From: JAAYWY01 sp050945275
Lineage (GTDB): Bacteria > Bacillota > DTU030 > DUMP01
Reading direction: 5' to 3'
DNA: 9,151 nt
Assembly (NCBI GenBank): GCA_050945275.1
Contig: JBMNSQ010000067.1
Coordinates: 1-9,151, forward strand
Shown: piece after piece, positions 1 to 6,490 of the stretch
How positions within the stretch are numbered: the first letter of the stretch is position 1
How the letters are laid out: every line of letters starts with the position of its first letter
The notes under the pieces: generated by a model
What the model saw: only the letters and a program-made list of their open reading frames with translations
The model's database searches: none
What the model was told of the DNA's origin: nothing
Position numbers and translations under genes: made by a program

Positions 1-417
1 TCTTCCAGCTATGCGACTAAGCTGGCTAAAATGCTGGGAGCCGAGGCTGCCATTGTATCGGAGGAGGGCTTTGGCAACCCCGATGCCGACTTAATCATGA
101 ATTGCAATAAGCTAGAGGGCCAAGGTATAAAAACAGTTCTTATTACCGACGAGTATGCTGGCCGCGACGGCGCATCGCAATCGCTGGCCGATATCAGTCC
201 GAAAGCTGATGCTGTGGTTTCGGCCGGTAATGCTAACGAGATTATTAAGCTACCCCCAATGAAAACCGTCATTGGTGATCTATCGGTAGTGGACATAATC
301 GCCGGCGGCTTTGACGGATCTAAGGCTGCCGACGGTTCTTTAACGGTAGAGCTGCAAGTTATTACCGGGGCCACCAACGAACTCGGTTTTAACAAAGTAC
401 GCGGTATTGGTTACTAA
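1..417 (+). CDS. grdE: Glycine reductase component B, proprotein GrdE, C-terminal part (5' end outside window)
   Basis: The frame is open from base 1 to a TAA at 415-417, giving the last 138 residues of a protein that began upstream. I recognise the GrdE C-terminus by its end (VITGATNELGFNKVRGIGY, the final residues) and by its place directly before grdA. In characterised systems GrdE is a proprotein that is cleaved at an internal cysteine to give two subunits, one with a pyruvoyl group. Together with GrdB these form component B, which is thought to bind glycine as a Schiff base. The cleavage site should lie upstream of this window, so it cannot be checked. The paralogues for sarcosine (GrdG) and betaine (GrdI) are similar. 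Placement directly before grdA and grdB favours the glycine enzyme, but substrate is inferred from context. A 46-bp gap separates it from grdA, consistent with one transcript. Confidence 0.9.
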   Translation, partial: SSSYATKLAKMLGAEAAIVSEEGFGNPDADLIMNCNKLEGQGIKTVLITDEYAGRDGASQSLADISPKADAVVSAGNANEIIKLPPMKTVIGDLSVVDIIAGGFDGSKAADGSLTVELQVITGATNELGFNKVRGIGY

Positions 418-463
418 GGATGGAACGACACAAAATTCATAATTAATATAAGGAGGTTATCGC

Positions 464-931
464 ATGAAACTCACAGGCAAGAAAGTTATTGCCTTGGGCG
501 ACAGGGACGGAGTACCCGGGCCGGCCATTGAAGAGTGCCTCAAGACTGCCGGTGCCGAGGTCGTCTTTGTCACCACAGAGTGCTTCGTCTGAACGGCGGC
601 AGGTACAATGGACCTGGAGAATCAGGCTCGGATCAAAGAGTTAGGCGAGAAACACGGAGCAGAGGAACTGGTAGTTGTATTAGGTTCCGCTGATCCCGAT
701 AGCGCCGAGCTTGCGGCGGAGACAGTAACCGCTGGCGATCCCACCTATGCTGGTCCATTGACAGGAGTCCAGTTGGGACTCCCCGTTTACCACGTCATGG
801 AGCCCGACATCAAGGATCAAGTGGATGCCGATGTCTATGAAGAACAAGTGGCCATGATGGAGATGGTTGTGGAGGTAGAAGCCCTCATTGATGCCGTGAA
901 AGGAATGCGCGAGCAGAACAGTAAGCTTTGA
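464..931 (+). CDS. grdA: Glycine/sarcosine/betaine reductase selenoprotein A (in-frame UGA = Sec43)
   Basis: The start is ATG 464, nine bases after an AAGGAGG-type ribosome binding site (450-456). The frame runs through TGA 590-592 to a TGA stop at 929-931, giving 155 residues, close to the usual length of about 158. The Sec codon is residue 43 in a C40-F-V-U43 redox motif followed by [11 protein letters not shown], the hallmark of GrdA. GrdA is the small shared component of the glycine, sarcosine and betaine reductases. Its selenol takes the carboxymethyl group from component B as a selenoether and passes it to component C, and is then re-reduced by thioredoxin. Without Sec decoding the gene would appear as a 42-residue fragment plus an unrelated 107-residue ORF starting at 608. 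Sequence on both sides of the UGA matches the family, so this is recoding and not a mutation. The next gene starts 14 bases downstream. Confidence 0.97.
590..616 (+). promoter_or_regulatory. Sec UGA codon and possible SECIS hairpin in grdA
   Basis: TGA 590-592 is followed, after seven bases, by a short hairpin: CAGGT (600-604) pairs with ACCTG (612-616) around the loop ACAATGG (605-611). The loop begins 13 nt after the UGA. Bacterial SECIS elements lie just downstream of the UGA inside the coding region and bind SelB. This stem has only five pairs and lacks a G in the first two loop positions, so it is a weak candidate. The Sec reading itself rests on protein homology. Confidence 0.45.
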
Positions 932-945
932 GGGGAGGGAGAACC

Positions 946-2262
946 ATGGCCGACAAGAAAATTAGGGTAGTCCACTATATTAACCAGTTCTTTGCCCAAA
1001 TTGGGGGCGAGGAAAAGGCCAACATACCGCCCGAAGCCCGAGAGGGAGTAGTAGGGCCTGGTATGGGACTCAAAGCGGCTTTCGGTCAGGAAGCCGAGAT
1101 AGTGGGAACCGTAATTTGCGGCGACAGTTATTTTGGTGAGAACATGGAAACAGCTTCTGCCGAAGTACTGGCGCTGATTAAGAAGTTTGAACCGGACGTG
1201 GTAGTGGCCGGTCCAGCTTTTAACGCTGGTCGCTATGGCACGGCTTGCGGTGCTGTTTGCGCCGCTGTCCAAAGCGAATTAAATATCCCGGCTACCACCG
1301 CCATGTTTACAGAAAACCCCGGTGCGGATATTTACAAAAAAGACGTCTATATTTTGCCTACCGGTGATTCTGCGCGCAGTATGCGTAAAGTACTGCCGAA
1401 TTTGGCTGCGTTTGCCCTCAAACTGGCCAAGGGCGAAGCCATAGGCGATCCAGGCGCAGAAGGTTATATGCCTCGCGGTATTCGTAAGAATATCGTAGCC
1501 GATAAACCAGGCGCTGAGCGGGCGATGGAAATGCTGTTGGCTAAACTAAGCGGCCAACCGTTTACCACCGAGCTTCCCATGCCGGCGTTCGACCGGGTAG
1601 CTCCAAATCCCGCGGTCAAGAACATGGCCGAGGCCACCATTGCCTTTGTGACTTCGGGCGGCATTGTCCCCAAGGGCAACCCCGATCGTATTGAGGCGTC
1701 TTCGGCCACTAAGTTTGGCAAATATAGCTTGGCCGAGTTGGACGATCTAACGGCGGAAACTCACGCTACAGCCCACGGTGGATACGACCCCACTTATGCC
1801 AACACCGATGCCGACCGGGTAGTGCCACTGGACGTAATGCGCGATCTGGAGAAAGAAGGCAAAATCGGTAAGGTATTTGATTATTTCTATTCCACCGTTG
1901 GTAACGGTACCTCAGTGGCTAATGCAGCCAAATTTGGGGCGGCCATTGCCAAGGAGCTAAAGGAAGGCGGCGTAGACGCCGTTATCCTAACATCCACCTG
2001 AGGCACATGTACTCGCTGCGGCGCAGCGATGGTAAAAGAGATCGAACGCTCTGGATTACCGGTGGTACACATGTGCACAGTGGTACCTATTTCGCTCACG
2101 GTGGGTGCTAACCGGATTGTTCCCACAGTGGCTATTCCTCACCCGCTCGGGAATCCGGAACTTCCTCCTCATGAGGAAAAGACCCTTCGTCGGAGTTTGG
2201 TAGAGAAGGCACTGGCTGCCTTGGAAACTGAGGTGGACGGTCAGACCGTATTCGATAATTAG
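946..2262 (+). CDS. grdB: Glycine reductase component B selenoprotein GrdB (in-frame UGA = Sec352)
   Basis: I chose ATG 946 (MADKKIRVVHYINQF) because it follows GGGGAGGGA (932-940) at good spacing. The in-frame TTG at 928 lies before that site and overlaps the end of grdA. The frame is open to TGA 1999-2001, then continues in phase to TAG 2260-2262, giving 438 residues, near the known length of about 436. Sec352 lies in the conserved motif T-S-T-U-G-T-C-T-R-C, that is U-x-x-C-x-x-C with C355 and C358. The N-terminal half contains family signatures such as GPAFNAGRYGTACG and TENPGADIYKKDVYILPTG. GrdB is the substrate-activating subunit of component B and works with GrdE to move the glycine carbon unit onto the selenol of GrdA. 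Paralogues GrdF and GrdH serve sarcosine and betaine; the glycine assignment comes from operon context. Ignoring Sec would give two false ORFs of 351 or more and 77 residues. Confidence 0.96.
1999..2029 (+). promoter_or_regulatory. Sec UGA codon and strong SECIS-like hairpin in grdB
   Basis: TGA 1999-2001 is followed, 11 bases later, by a perfect 7-bp stem: TCGCTGC (2013-2019) pairs with GCAGCGA (2023-2029) around a GGC loop (2020-2022). The loop starts 19 nt after the UGA and its first base is G. This fits the general bacterial SECIS layout (stem-loop close to the UGA with a G at the start of the loop). The stem also encodes the T-R-C-G-A-A residues of the U-x-x-C-x-x-C motif, so codons and RNA structure are under joint constraint. 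SelB binding is inferred. Confidence 0.7.
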
Positions 2263-2283
2263 GTTACAAAGTTAATGAAGCGC

Positions 2284-2314
2284 GCCCTGGTGCCCGAGTT
2301 TGGTGCGCCAGGGC
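2284..2314 (+). promoter_or_regulatory. Intercistronic stem-loop between grdB and grdC
   Basis: GCCCTGGTGC (2284-2293) pairs with GCGCCAGGGC (2305-2314) as a 10-bp stem with one G-U pair and an 11-base loop. It fills much of the 77-bp grdB-grdC gap and ends 13 bases before the grdC ribosome binding site (GGAGGTG, 2328-2334). No T-tract follows, so a full terminator is unlikely. It may be an RNA processing or stability element, or may set the ratio of component B to component C. The pairing is directly visible; the role is inference. Confidence 0.6.
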
Positions 2315-2339
2315 ACGAACTACTTGCGGAGGTGACACT

Positions 2340-3881
2340 ATGCACGATCCAGTAGTGAAAAGTGCCGCCTATATCTTGGCCCATGTGCCGAACATGGCCT
2401 ATGAATACGGCACCACTCAGGACTTAGAACGCCATAAAGACCCCAAGTCGGCGTATTTGACCGAGTTTAAAAAGCATGTTAGGACATTTGACCAAGCTAT
2501 CGGTTACGCTCCTTTTCAGACCTACATTGGCAATATGCATCCCGACGAGCTGGCAGCAATTCCTCGCCCTTGGTATGAGGGAGATAAAGTAGAGGGCAAA
2601 AGGTATGGACGTTATGGGGAGATTATACCGGAGGACGAGTTTTTTGCCTGGATGCGATTGGTGGATAGCTTCGATCTGGTTCTGCTTGAAGATAAGTTTC
2701 TGGAGGAAGTTCGGCCCAAGCTAGAGCAGCATCCGCTAATGACAGAGGCTGATATTAAGAAAATTGGCAACGGCCATGAGCTGGCTGCTATCAACAAATT
2801 AGTAGATGCTAAGACGGCTTCCCCTTTAATGCTAGACGATCGTCTGGTTGGTTGCGTTCGTCAGGCTCATGAGGTGGATCCCACTTTAACGGCGCATGTG
2901 ATCACTGAAAACACCAGCAGCAAAGCTTCCGGCGTACTGGCCTTGCGTCACCTGTTAAACAACGCCGGAATTGATCCCCGGGAAGTAGATTATATTATCG
3001 AATGCTCAGAAGAAGCTTGCGGTGATATGAACCAGCGCGGTGGTGGTAATTTTGCCAAGGCTATCGGCGAATTTGGCGGTTGCTCGAAGGCTACTGGGTC
3101 CGATACCCGTGGTTTTTGTGCGGCACCGTCCCATGCCATGGTACTAGCCACTGGTTTGGTTAAGTCTGGCATGTTTAAGAATGTGGTTGTGGTGGCTGGC
3201 GGGGCCACAGCCAAATTAGGTATGAACGGCAAGGACCATGTGAAAAAGGGCATGCCCATTTTGGAAGATGTCTTGGGCGGCTTTGCCCTGTTAATTTCGG
3301 AAAACGATGGCGAAAGCCCCATCATTCGGACCGATTCGTTAGGGAAGCATAACATTGGCTCCGGCTCTTCGCCTCAGGCGGTCATGCAAGCTTTGGTGGC
3401 TGACCCGCTAGAGCGCGTCGGACTAACCATGGAAGATGTAGATAAATATTCCGTGGAGATGCAAGTACCGGAGATGACCGAGCCGGCAGGGGCCGGCGAC
3501 GTGCCCACGGCCAATTATAGGATGATCGCTGCGCTGGCAGTAATGAAAAAGCAGCTGCAGCGAAGCCAAATTCCCGATTTTGTAGCCCGCCACGGTATGC
3601 CTGGTTTTGCTCCGACCCAGGGTCATATTCCCTCCGGCGTCCCTTACGTTGGTCACGCTTGTGATCTTCTTCGCGAAGGAAAAATCAAACGGGCTATGAT
3701 CATCGGTAAAGGAAGCTTGTTCCTGGGCCGCATGACAAACCTGTTCGATGGCATTTCGTTCCTTATGGAGTCCAATCCCGGTCTTAAACCAAAGGACGAT
3801 ATTGACGAAAGTGCAGTCAAAAAACTCATAGCCGACGCTTTGCGGCAGGTCGCTCAAGGCCTAGCCCAGAGTGAAGACTAA
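2340..3881 (+). CDS. grdC: Glycine/sarcosine/betaine reductase component C, subunit beta (GrdC)
   Basis: A 513-residue protein from ATG 2340, which follows GGAGGTG by five bases, to TAA 3879-3881. Length and sequence match GrdC, for example the N-terminal MHDPVVKSAAYILAHVPNMAY and the later GFAPTQGHIPSGVPYVGHA. It belongs to the thiolase/ketoacyl-ACP-synthase III-like superfamily. Candidate conserved cysteines are C222 and C227 (ECSEEACGD) and C260 (GFCAAPSHAM). I cannot say from sequence alone which is catalytic. With GrdD it forms component C, common to all three reductases. Component C accepts the carboxymethyl group from the GrdA selenol, reduces it to an acetyl thioester, and releases acetyl phosphate, which acetate kinase uses to make ATP. 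It is followed 12 bases later by grdD, so translation of the two subunits is probably coordinated. No truncation or frameshift is visible. Confidence 0.96.
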   Translation: MHDPVVKSAAYILAHVPNMAYEYGTTQDLERHKDPKSAYLTEFKKHVRTFDQAIGYAPFQTYIGNMHPDELAAIPRPWYEGDKVEGKRYGRYGEIIPEDEFFAWMRLVDSFDLVLLEDKFLEEVRPKLEQHPLMTEADIKKIGNGHELAAINKLVDAKTASPLMLDDRLVGCVRQAHEVDPTLTAHVITENTSSKASGVLALRHLLNNAGIDPREVDYIIECSEEACGDMNQRGGGNFAKAIGEFGGCSKATGSDTRGFCAAPSHAMVLATGLVKSGMFKNVVVVAGGATAKLGMNGKDHVKKGMPILEDVLGGFALLISENDGESPIIRTDSLGKHNIGSGSSPQAVMQALVADPLERVGLTMEDVDKYSVEMQVPEMTEPAGAGDVPTANYRMIAALAVMKKQLQRSQIPDFVARHGMPGFAPTQGHIPSGVPYVGHACDLLREGKIKRAMIIGKGSLFLGRMTNLFDGISFLMESNPGLKPKDDIDESAVKKLIADALRQVAQGLAQSED

Positions 3882-3893
3882 GGGGGGGAGGTT

Positions 3894-5039
3894 ATGGGCT
3901 CTAAAGAGTTAATTGCCAAGGTTTTTACTCAGCTAGCAGACGCGCTGGAGACCGGCCATATGGCTGGGCCCCGGGTCCGTGTAGGAGTTACCACCTTAGG
4001 TAGCGAGCACGGTGTAGAAGAAGTAGTCAAAGGCGCTCAGTTGGCGGCCCAAGCCGACAGCAGCATTGACGTAGTGTTGGTGGGTCCCCAGACTGATTCC
4101 AAGCTAGAACATGAGGTTTGCGAATCGGAAGAGATAGCCCACCGGCGGATGGAAGAAATGCTTAAATCAGGCGAGTTGTCGGCGGCAGTTACTATGCATT
4201 ATCCGTTTCCTGTGGGTGTGGCCACGGTGGGGCGAGTTATTACCCCGGCTCGGGGAAAACCGCTCCTTCTGGCTACCACCACTGGTACCAGTGCCGCTGA
4301 GCGCGTGCCGGCACTTCTTAAAAACACCGTCTACGGCATAGCGGTGGCCAAAAGCTTAGGGATCAGTGAGCCGACAGTAGGCATATTAAATATTGACGGG
4401 GCGCGTCAATTGGAACGGCAGCTAAAAGAATTAGCTCAAAACGGATATCCGATAACATTTGGCCAGACAATGCGGGCTGATAAGGGTGTAATCATGCGCG
4501 GCAACGATCTCTTGGCTGGCAGTCCCGATGTCATGGTGTGCGATACACTAACCGGCAACCTGCTTATGAAGATGTTTAGCGCCTACAATACAGGCGGCAG
4601 CTACGAATCGTTAGGATATGGTTATGGCCCTGGCGTTGGGCCCGGTTGGAACTACATTGTTAACATTATCTCGCGTGCGTCGGGCGCACCGGTTATTGCT
4701 GGGGCGGTGGCCTTTGCCGCTTCTTGTGCGGCGGCAAAGCTGCCAGAAGTTATGAATGCCGAGTGGCAGGCAGCCCAAAAGGCAGGGATTGAGGAATTGT
4801 TAATCCCGCCTGAGCGGGAAAAAGACGTTGCCGAAGTGGTTCAGGCACCACCGAAAAAGCCCACCGGGGCTGAAATTGGCGGAGTGGACGTTCTGGAAAT
4901 TGAAGACGCAGCTCAAGAGTTATGGCGTCAGGGTATTTACGCCGAAACAGGTATGGGCTGTGAAGGACCGGTGGTATTAATTGCTCCCGAAGATAAAGAG
5001 AAGGCAGCAGAAATACTGAAAAAGGCCGGGTATATATAG
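3894..5039 (+). CDS. grdD: Glycine/sarcosine/betaine reductase component C, subunit alpha (GrdD)
   Basis: A 381-residue protein from ATG 3894, preceded by a G-rich GGGGGGGAGG ribosome binding site that starts right at the grdC stop, to TAG 5037-5039. It belongs to the PlsX-like phosphate acyltransferase family, which fits formation of acetyl phosphate. A glycine-rich segment GYGYGPGVGPGW lies near residues 240-252. A single cysteine near the C-terminus, C356 in TGMGCEGP, is at almost the same position as the acetyl-carrying Cys359 reported for the Eubacterium acidaminophilum protein (from memory), so it is the likely thiol that forms the acetyl thioester. Other cysteines are present, for example C76. 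This is the last gene of the operon; a 15-bp hairpin follows ten bases after the stop. Confidence 0.96.
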   Translation: MGSKELIAKVFTQLADALETGHMAGPRVRVGVTTLGSEHGVEEVVKGAQLAAQADSSIDVVLVGPQTDSKLEHEVCESEEIAHRRMEEMLKSGELSAAVTMHYPFPVGVATVGRVITPARGKPLLLATTTGTSAAERVPALLKNTVYGIAVAKSLGISEPTVGILNIDGARQLERQLKELAQNGYPITFGQTMRADKGVIMRGNDLLAGSPDVMVCDTLTGNLLMKMFSAYNTGGSYESLGYGYGPGVGPGWNYIVNIISRASGAPVIAGAVAFAASCAAAKLPEVMNAEWQAAQKAGIEELLIPPEREKDVAEVVQAPPKKPTGAEIGGVDVLEIEDAAQELWRQGIYAETGMGCEGPVVLIAPEDKEKAAEILKKAGYI

Positions 5040-5048
5040 CAGGCGACA

Positions 5049-5080
5049 GCAAAGCGGCAGTTTTTAAACTGCCGCTTTGC
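5049..5080 (+). terminator. Transcription terminator hairpin after grdD
   Basis: GCAAAGCGGCAGTTT (5049-5063) is perfectly complementary to AAACTGCCGCTTTGC (5066-5080), leaving a TT centre; the upper A/T pairs may open into a larger loop. It starts ten bases after the grdD stop and lies before the promoter of the next gene, as expected of the operon terminator. The following bases (CATACTTTCG) are only mildly T-rich, so release may be incomplete or helped by other factors. Confidence 0.8.
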
Positions 5081-5086
5081 CATACT

Positions 5087-5114
5087 TTCGCTAAAAGCGA
5101 ATCAATGTTATAAT
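5087..5114 (+). promoter_or_regulatory. Promoter of the XRE regulator with an inverted repeat as possible operator
   Basis: A consensus extended -10 (TG-T-TATAAT, 5106-5114) lies 20 bases before the start codon. The -35 region (around 5086-5091, TTTCGC) is poor, which is common when the -10 is extended. An inverted repeat, TTCGCT-AAA-AGCGAA (5087-5101), fills the -35/spacer region. Its position would let a bound repressor block RNA polymerase, so it is a candidate autoregulatory site for the XRE protein encoded just downstream. The promoter is well supported; the operator role is inferred. Confidence 0.65.
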
Positions 5115-5134
5115 ATCGTCAAAGGGGGGATCTT

Positions 5135-5962
5135 ATGAGCACGGTCGAAACAACCAGACCCCCAGGGGCGGTATGTGGTCAAAGGATTCGCATGGCCCGG
5201 GAAGAACGGGGGCTATCTCTCACGAATTTAGCCGGACGCGCTAACATTTCGGTGTCGTATTTGAGCGAAGTGGAAAACGGTCGCAAATCCCCATCACTGC
5301 AGGTTATACAGCGATTGGCTGAGGCCCTGAACCTGGAGCCAGCGGCCCTGTTCACCAGCAGCAATGCCCAGGGACGGATTACCCCAGGTCAGAGGGTACG
5401 GCTGCTTAGAACAGAAAAAGGATTAACCTTGGCTGAGCTATCCAAGAAGGTCGGTATCGGCGCTTCTTACTTAAGTGAAATCGAACGAGGACGAGTCAGT
5501 CCGGCACCGGCAACCTTAGGACGCATAGCTGAGGCACTTGGAACCAGTATGACTGGAATTTTGGGTCCCCTGGCAGGACTTGGTACTCGTCTGCGCCAGA
5601 CGCGAGAAGAATTAGGATACAGTCAGGCTGAACTGGCCGAGCGAGCTTCGGTGTCGCCAGGCCTTATTGGGCAAATCGAGCGCAGCGAAGTGCAACCATC
5701 ACTCTTTACATTGGACAACATTGCAGCTGCCCTCGGTGTATCGCCTTGTTATCTTATACAGGAAGAGGATCCAGCGGTTTTTTATGGGCGCCTGAGCCCA
5801 GCTGTGCGCAAATGGTTGGAAAAGCCCCAGGCTCAAGCTGTGTTAGAACGTATTTGCAACTGTAGCCCGAGCGAAATGAGATTTTTGCTTGAGTTTCTAA
5901 GCCTTTATAAACAGCATCATTGTCCAAAAGAGGGACAAGGGCAAACTATTTCCAATGACTAG
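5135..5962 (+). CDS. Transcriptional regulator with three tandem XRE (Cro/CI-type) helix-turn-helix domains
   Basis: A 275-residue protein from ATG 5135, five bases after an AGGGGGG ribosome binding site, to TAG 5960-5962. Three successive HTH_3 domains are visible at about residues 15-73, 85-143 and 150-208. They begin with the matching motifs GQRIRMAREERGLS, GQRVRLLRTEKGLT and GTRLRQTREELGYS. Each has its own helix-turn-helix and a YLSEVENGRKSPS-type segment; domains 1 and 2 are the most alike, and domain 3 is more diverged (GLIGQIERSEVQPS). Residues 209-275 form a separate acidic and hydrophobic tail with no cupin or other effector domain that I recognise. No membrane segment is seen. Most XRE regulators have one domain, so three in one chain is unusual and suggests binding to repeated or long operators. 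Location between the grd operon and a selenoprotein gene hints at control of one of them, but the sequence does not show the target. Confidence 0.9.
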   Translation: MSTVETTRPPGAVCGQRIRMAREERGLSLTNLAGRANISVSYLSEVENGRKSPSLQVIQRLAEALNLEPAALFTSSNAQGRITPGQRVRLLRTEKGLTLAELSKKVGIGASYLSEIERGRVSPAPATLGRIAEALGTSMTGILGPLAGLGTRLRQTREELGYSQAELAERASVSPGLIGQIERSEVQPSLFTLDNIAAALGVSPCYLIQEEDPAVFYGRLSPAVRKWLEKPQAQAVLERICNCSPSEMRFLLEFLSLYKQHHCPKEGQGQTISND

Positions 5963-6013
5963 TCAAACTCAAAAGAATAATTACCGCTACAAAAACTTAT
6001 AGATTAGATACGA

Positions 6014-6039
6014 AGAAGGGGCCTTATACGGCCCCTTCT
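6014..6039. terminator. Hairpin between convergent genes, probable shared terminator
   Basis: AGAAGGGGCC (6014-6023) pairs perfectly with GGCCCCTTCT (6030-6039) around a six-base loop TTATAC. It lies between the regulator gene (ending 5962, + strand) and the convergent selenoprotein gene (- strand), so it could stop both transcripts. The TAA stop of the minus-strand gene is in the loop. A clear run of T directly after the stem is missing on both strands, so it is a probable and not a textbook terminator. Confidence 0.55.
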
Positions 6040-6308
6040 AGGTTAACAAAGCGAAATGGTCCCCACCCACTTAAGGTTACGCGAATACCGCCCGGTTGTG
6101 CTTTAATTTCGTCACTGATGTAAATATCCAACCCGTCAATATGTTGCTGATGATAACCTTCGCTATCCGCTGGTGCGCCTGCTAACACGGCAGGGCGAAT
6201 TACCGGACCGCCTCAGCCGCCACACTGGGCGTGTTCAATCCTGACGGCAGTGGTGCCTTTGCCCAGCAGATGGTCTTTGGCTTCCGGGGTAACTACTACC
6301 TCAATCAT
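6024..6308 (-). CDS. Small HesB/IscA-like selenoprotein (in-frame UGA = Sec32)
   Basis: On the minus strand, ATG 6308-6306 follows an AGGAGG site (6315-6320 on the plus strand) by six bases. The frame reads to TAA at 6026-6024 with one internal TGA at 6215-6213, giving 94 residues with Sec at 32. The protein starts MIEVVVTPEAKDHLLGKG, a typical HesB/IscA opening, and has the motif C29-G-G-U32-G-G-P at the place of the first conserved cysteine of that fold. Sequence after the UGA continues sensibly (GLDIYISDEI; GGIRVTLSGWGPFRFVNLEG). HesB-like selenoproteins are a known family. Proteins of this fold usually carry Fe-S clusters, but the C-terminal C-x-C of IscA is absent here, leaving only C29 and Sec32. 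That suggests redox or metal binding chemistry and not standard scaffold function. It has its own promoter and a SECIS-like hairpin. The alternative, a pseudogene with a nonsense mutation, is unlikely given these signals. Confidence 0.85.
6176..6215 (-). promoter_or_regulatory. Sec UGA codon and SECIS-like hairpin in the HesB-like gene
   Basis: Reading the minus strand, TGA (6215-6213) is followed 15 bases later by CGCCCTGC (6197-6190) pairing with GCAGGCG (6182-6176). This is a 7-bp stem with one bulged C and the seven-base loop CGTGTTA (6189-6183). The loop starts 24 nt after the UGA and has G in its second position, in line with the general bacterial SECIS layout. The pairing is seen directly; SelB binding is inferred. 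Confidence 0.6.
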
Positions 6309-6343
6309 GTTGACCCTCCTTAATCGCTAACCTTGTTGATTCA

Positions 6344-6372
6344 AGTATACTACATAATTACTTCGCTGTAAA
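6344..6372 (-). promoter_or_regulatory. Sigma-A-type promoter of the HesB-like selenoprotein gene
   Basis: On the minus strand, TTTACA (-35, plus-strand 6367-6372) is separated by exactly 17 bases from TATACT (-10, plus-strand 6344-6349). Both are one mismatch from consensus. The -10 lies 35 bases before the start codon, leaving room for a short leader with the AGGAGG site. Its presence supports the interrupted frame downstream as a real gene. Confidence 0.75.
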
Positions 6373-6490
6373 CAAAAATAATAGTTCGGGCTCAAAAACA
6401 TGTTTACCCTCTCTGCTGGAAGAAGAAGGAAATAGGGTATTTAGGGCGAATGTTTTAGTCAGGGTAGATAGCAAATTGGGGTGAACAAAG

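Noticed and set aside
590..607. grdA as a pseudogene broken by a nonsense codon
   Set aside because: The TGA is at the conserved Sec position of GrdA and the frame continues with family sequence to a normal length.
928..945. Upstream TTG start for grdB
   Set aside because: It lies before the ribosome binding site and overlaps the grdA stop; ATG 946 has correct spacing and gives the family N-terminus.
835..1272. Minus-strand open frame of 145 codons across the grdA/grdB junction
   Set aside because: It is a shadow of grdA and grdB with an implausible amino-acid composition.
2063..2090. Direct repeat GTGGTAC around CACATGTGCAC in grdB
   Set aside because: It encodes the conserved VVHMCTVVP segment of GrdB and is explained by coding sequence.
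2990..3857. Minus-strand open frames of 121 and 144 codons inside grdC
   Set aside because: They lie fully opposite a well-conserved gene, have no ribosome binding site and no recognisable protein features.
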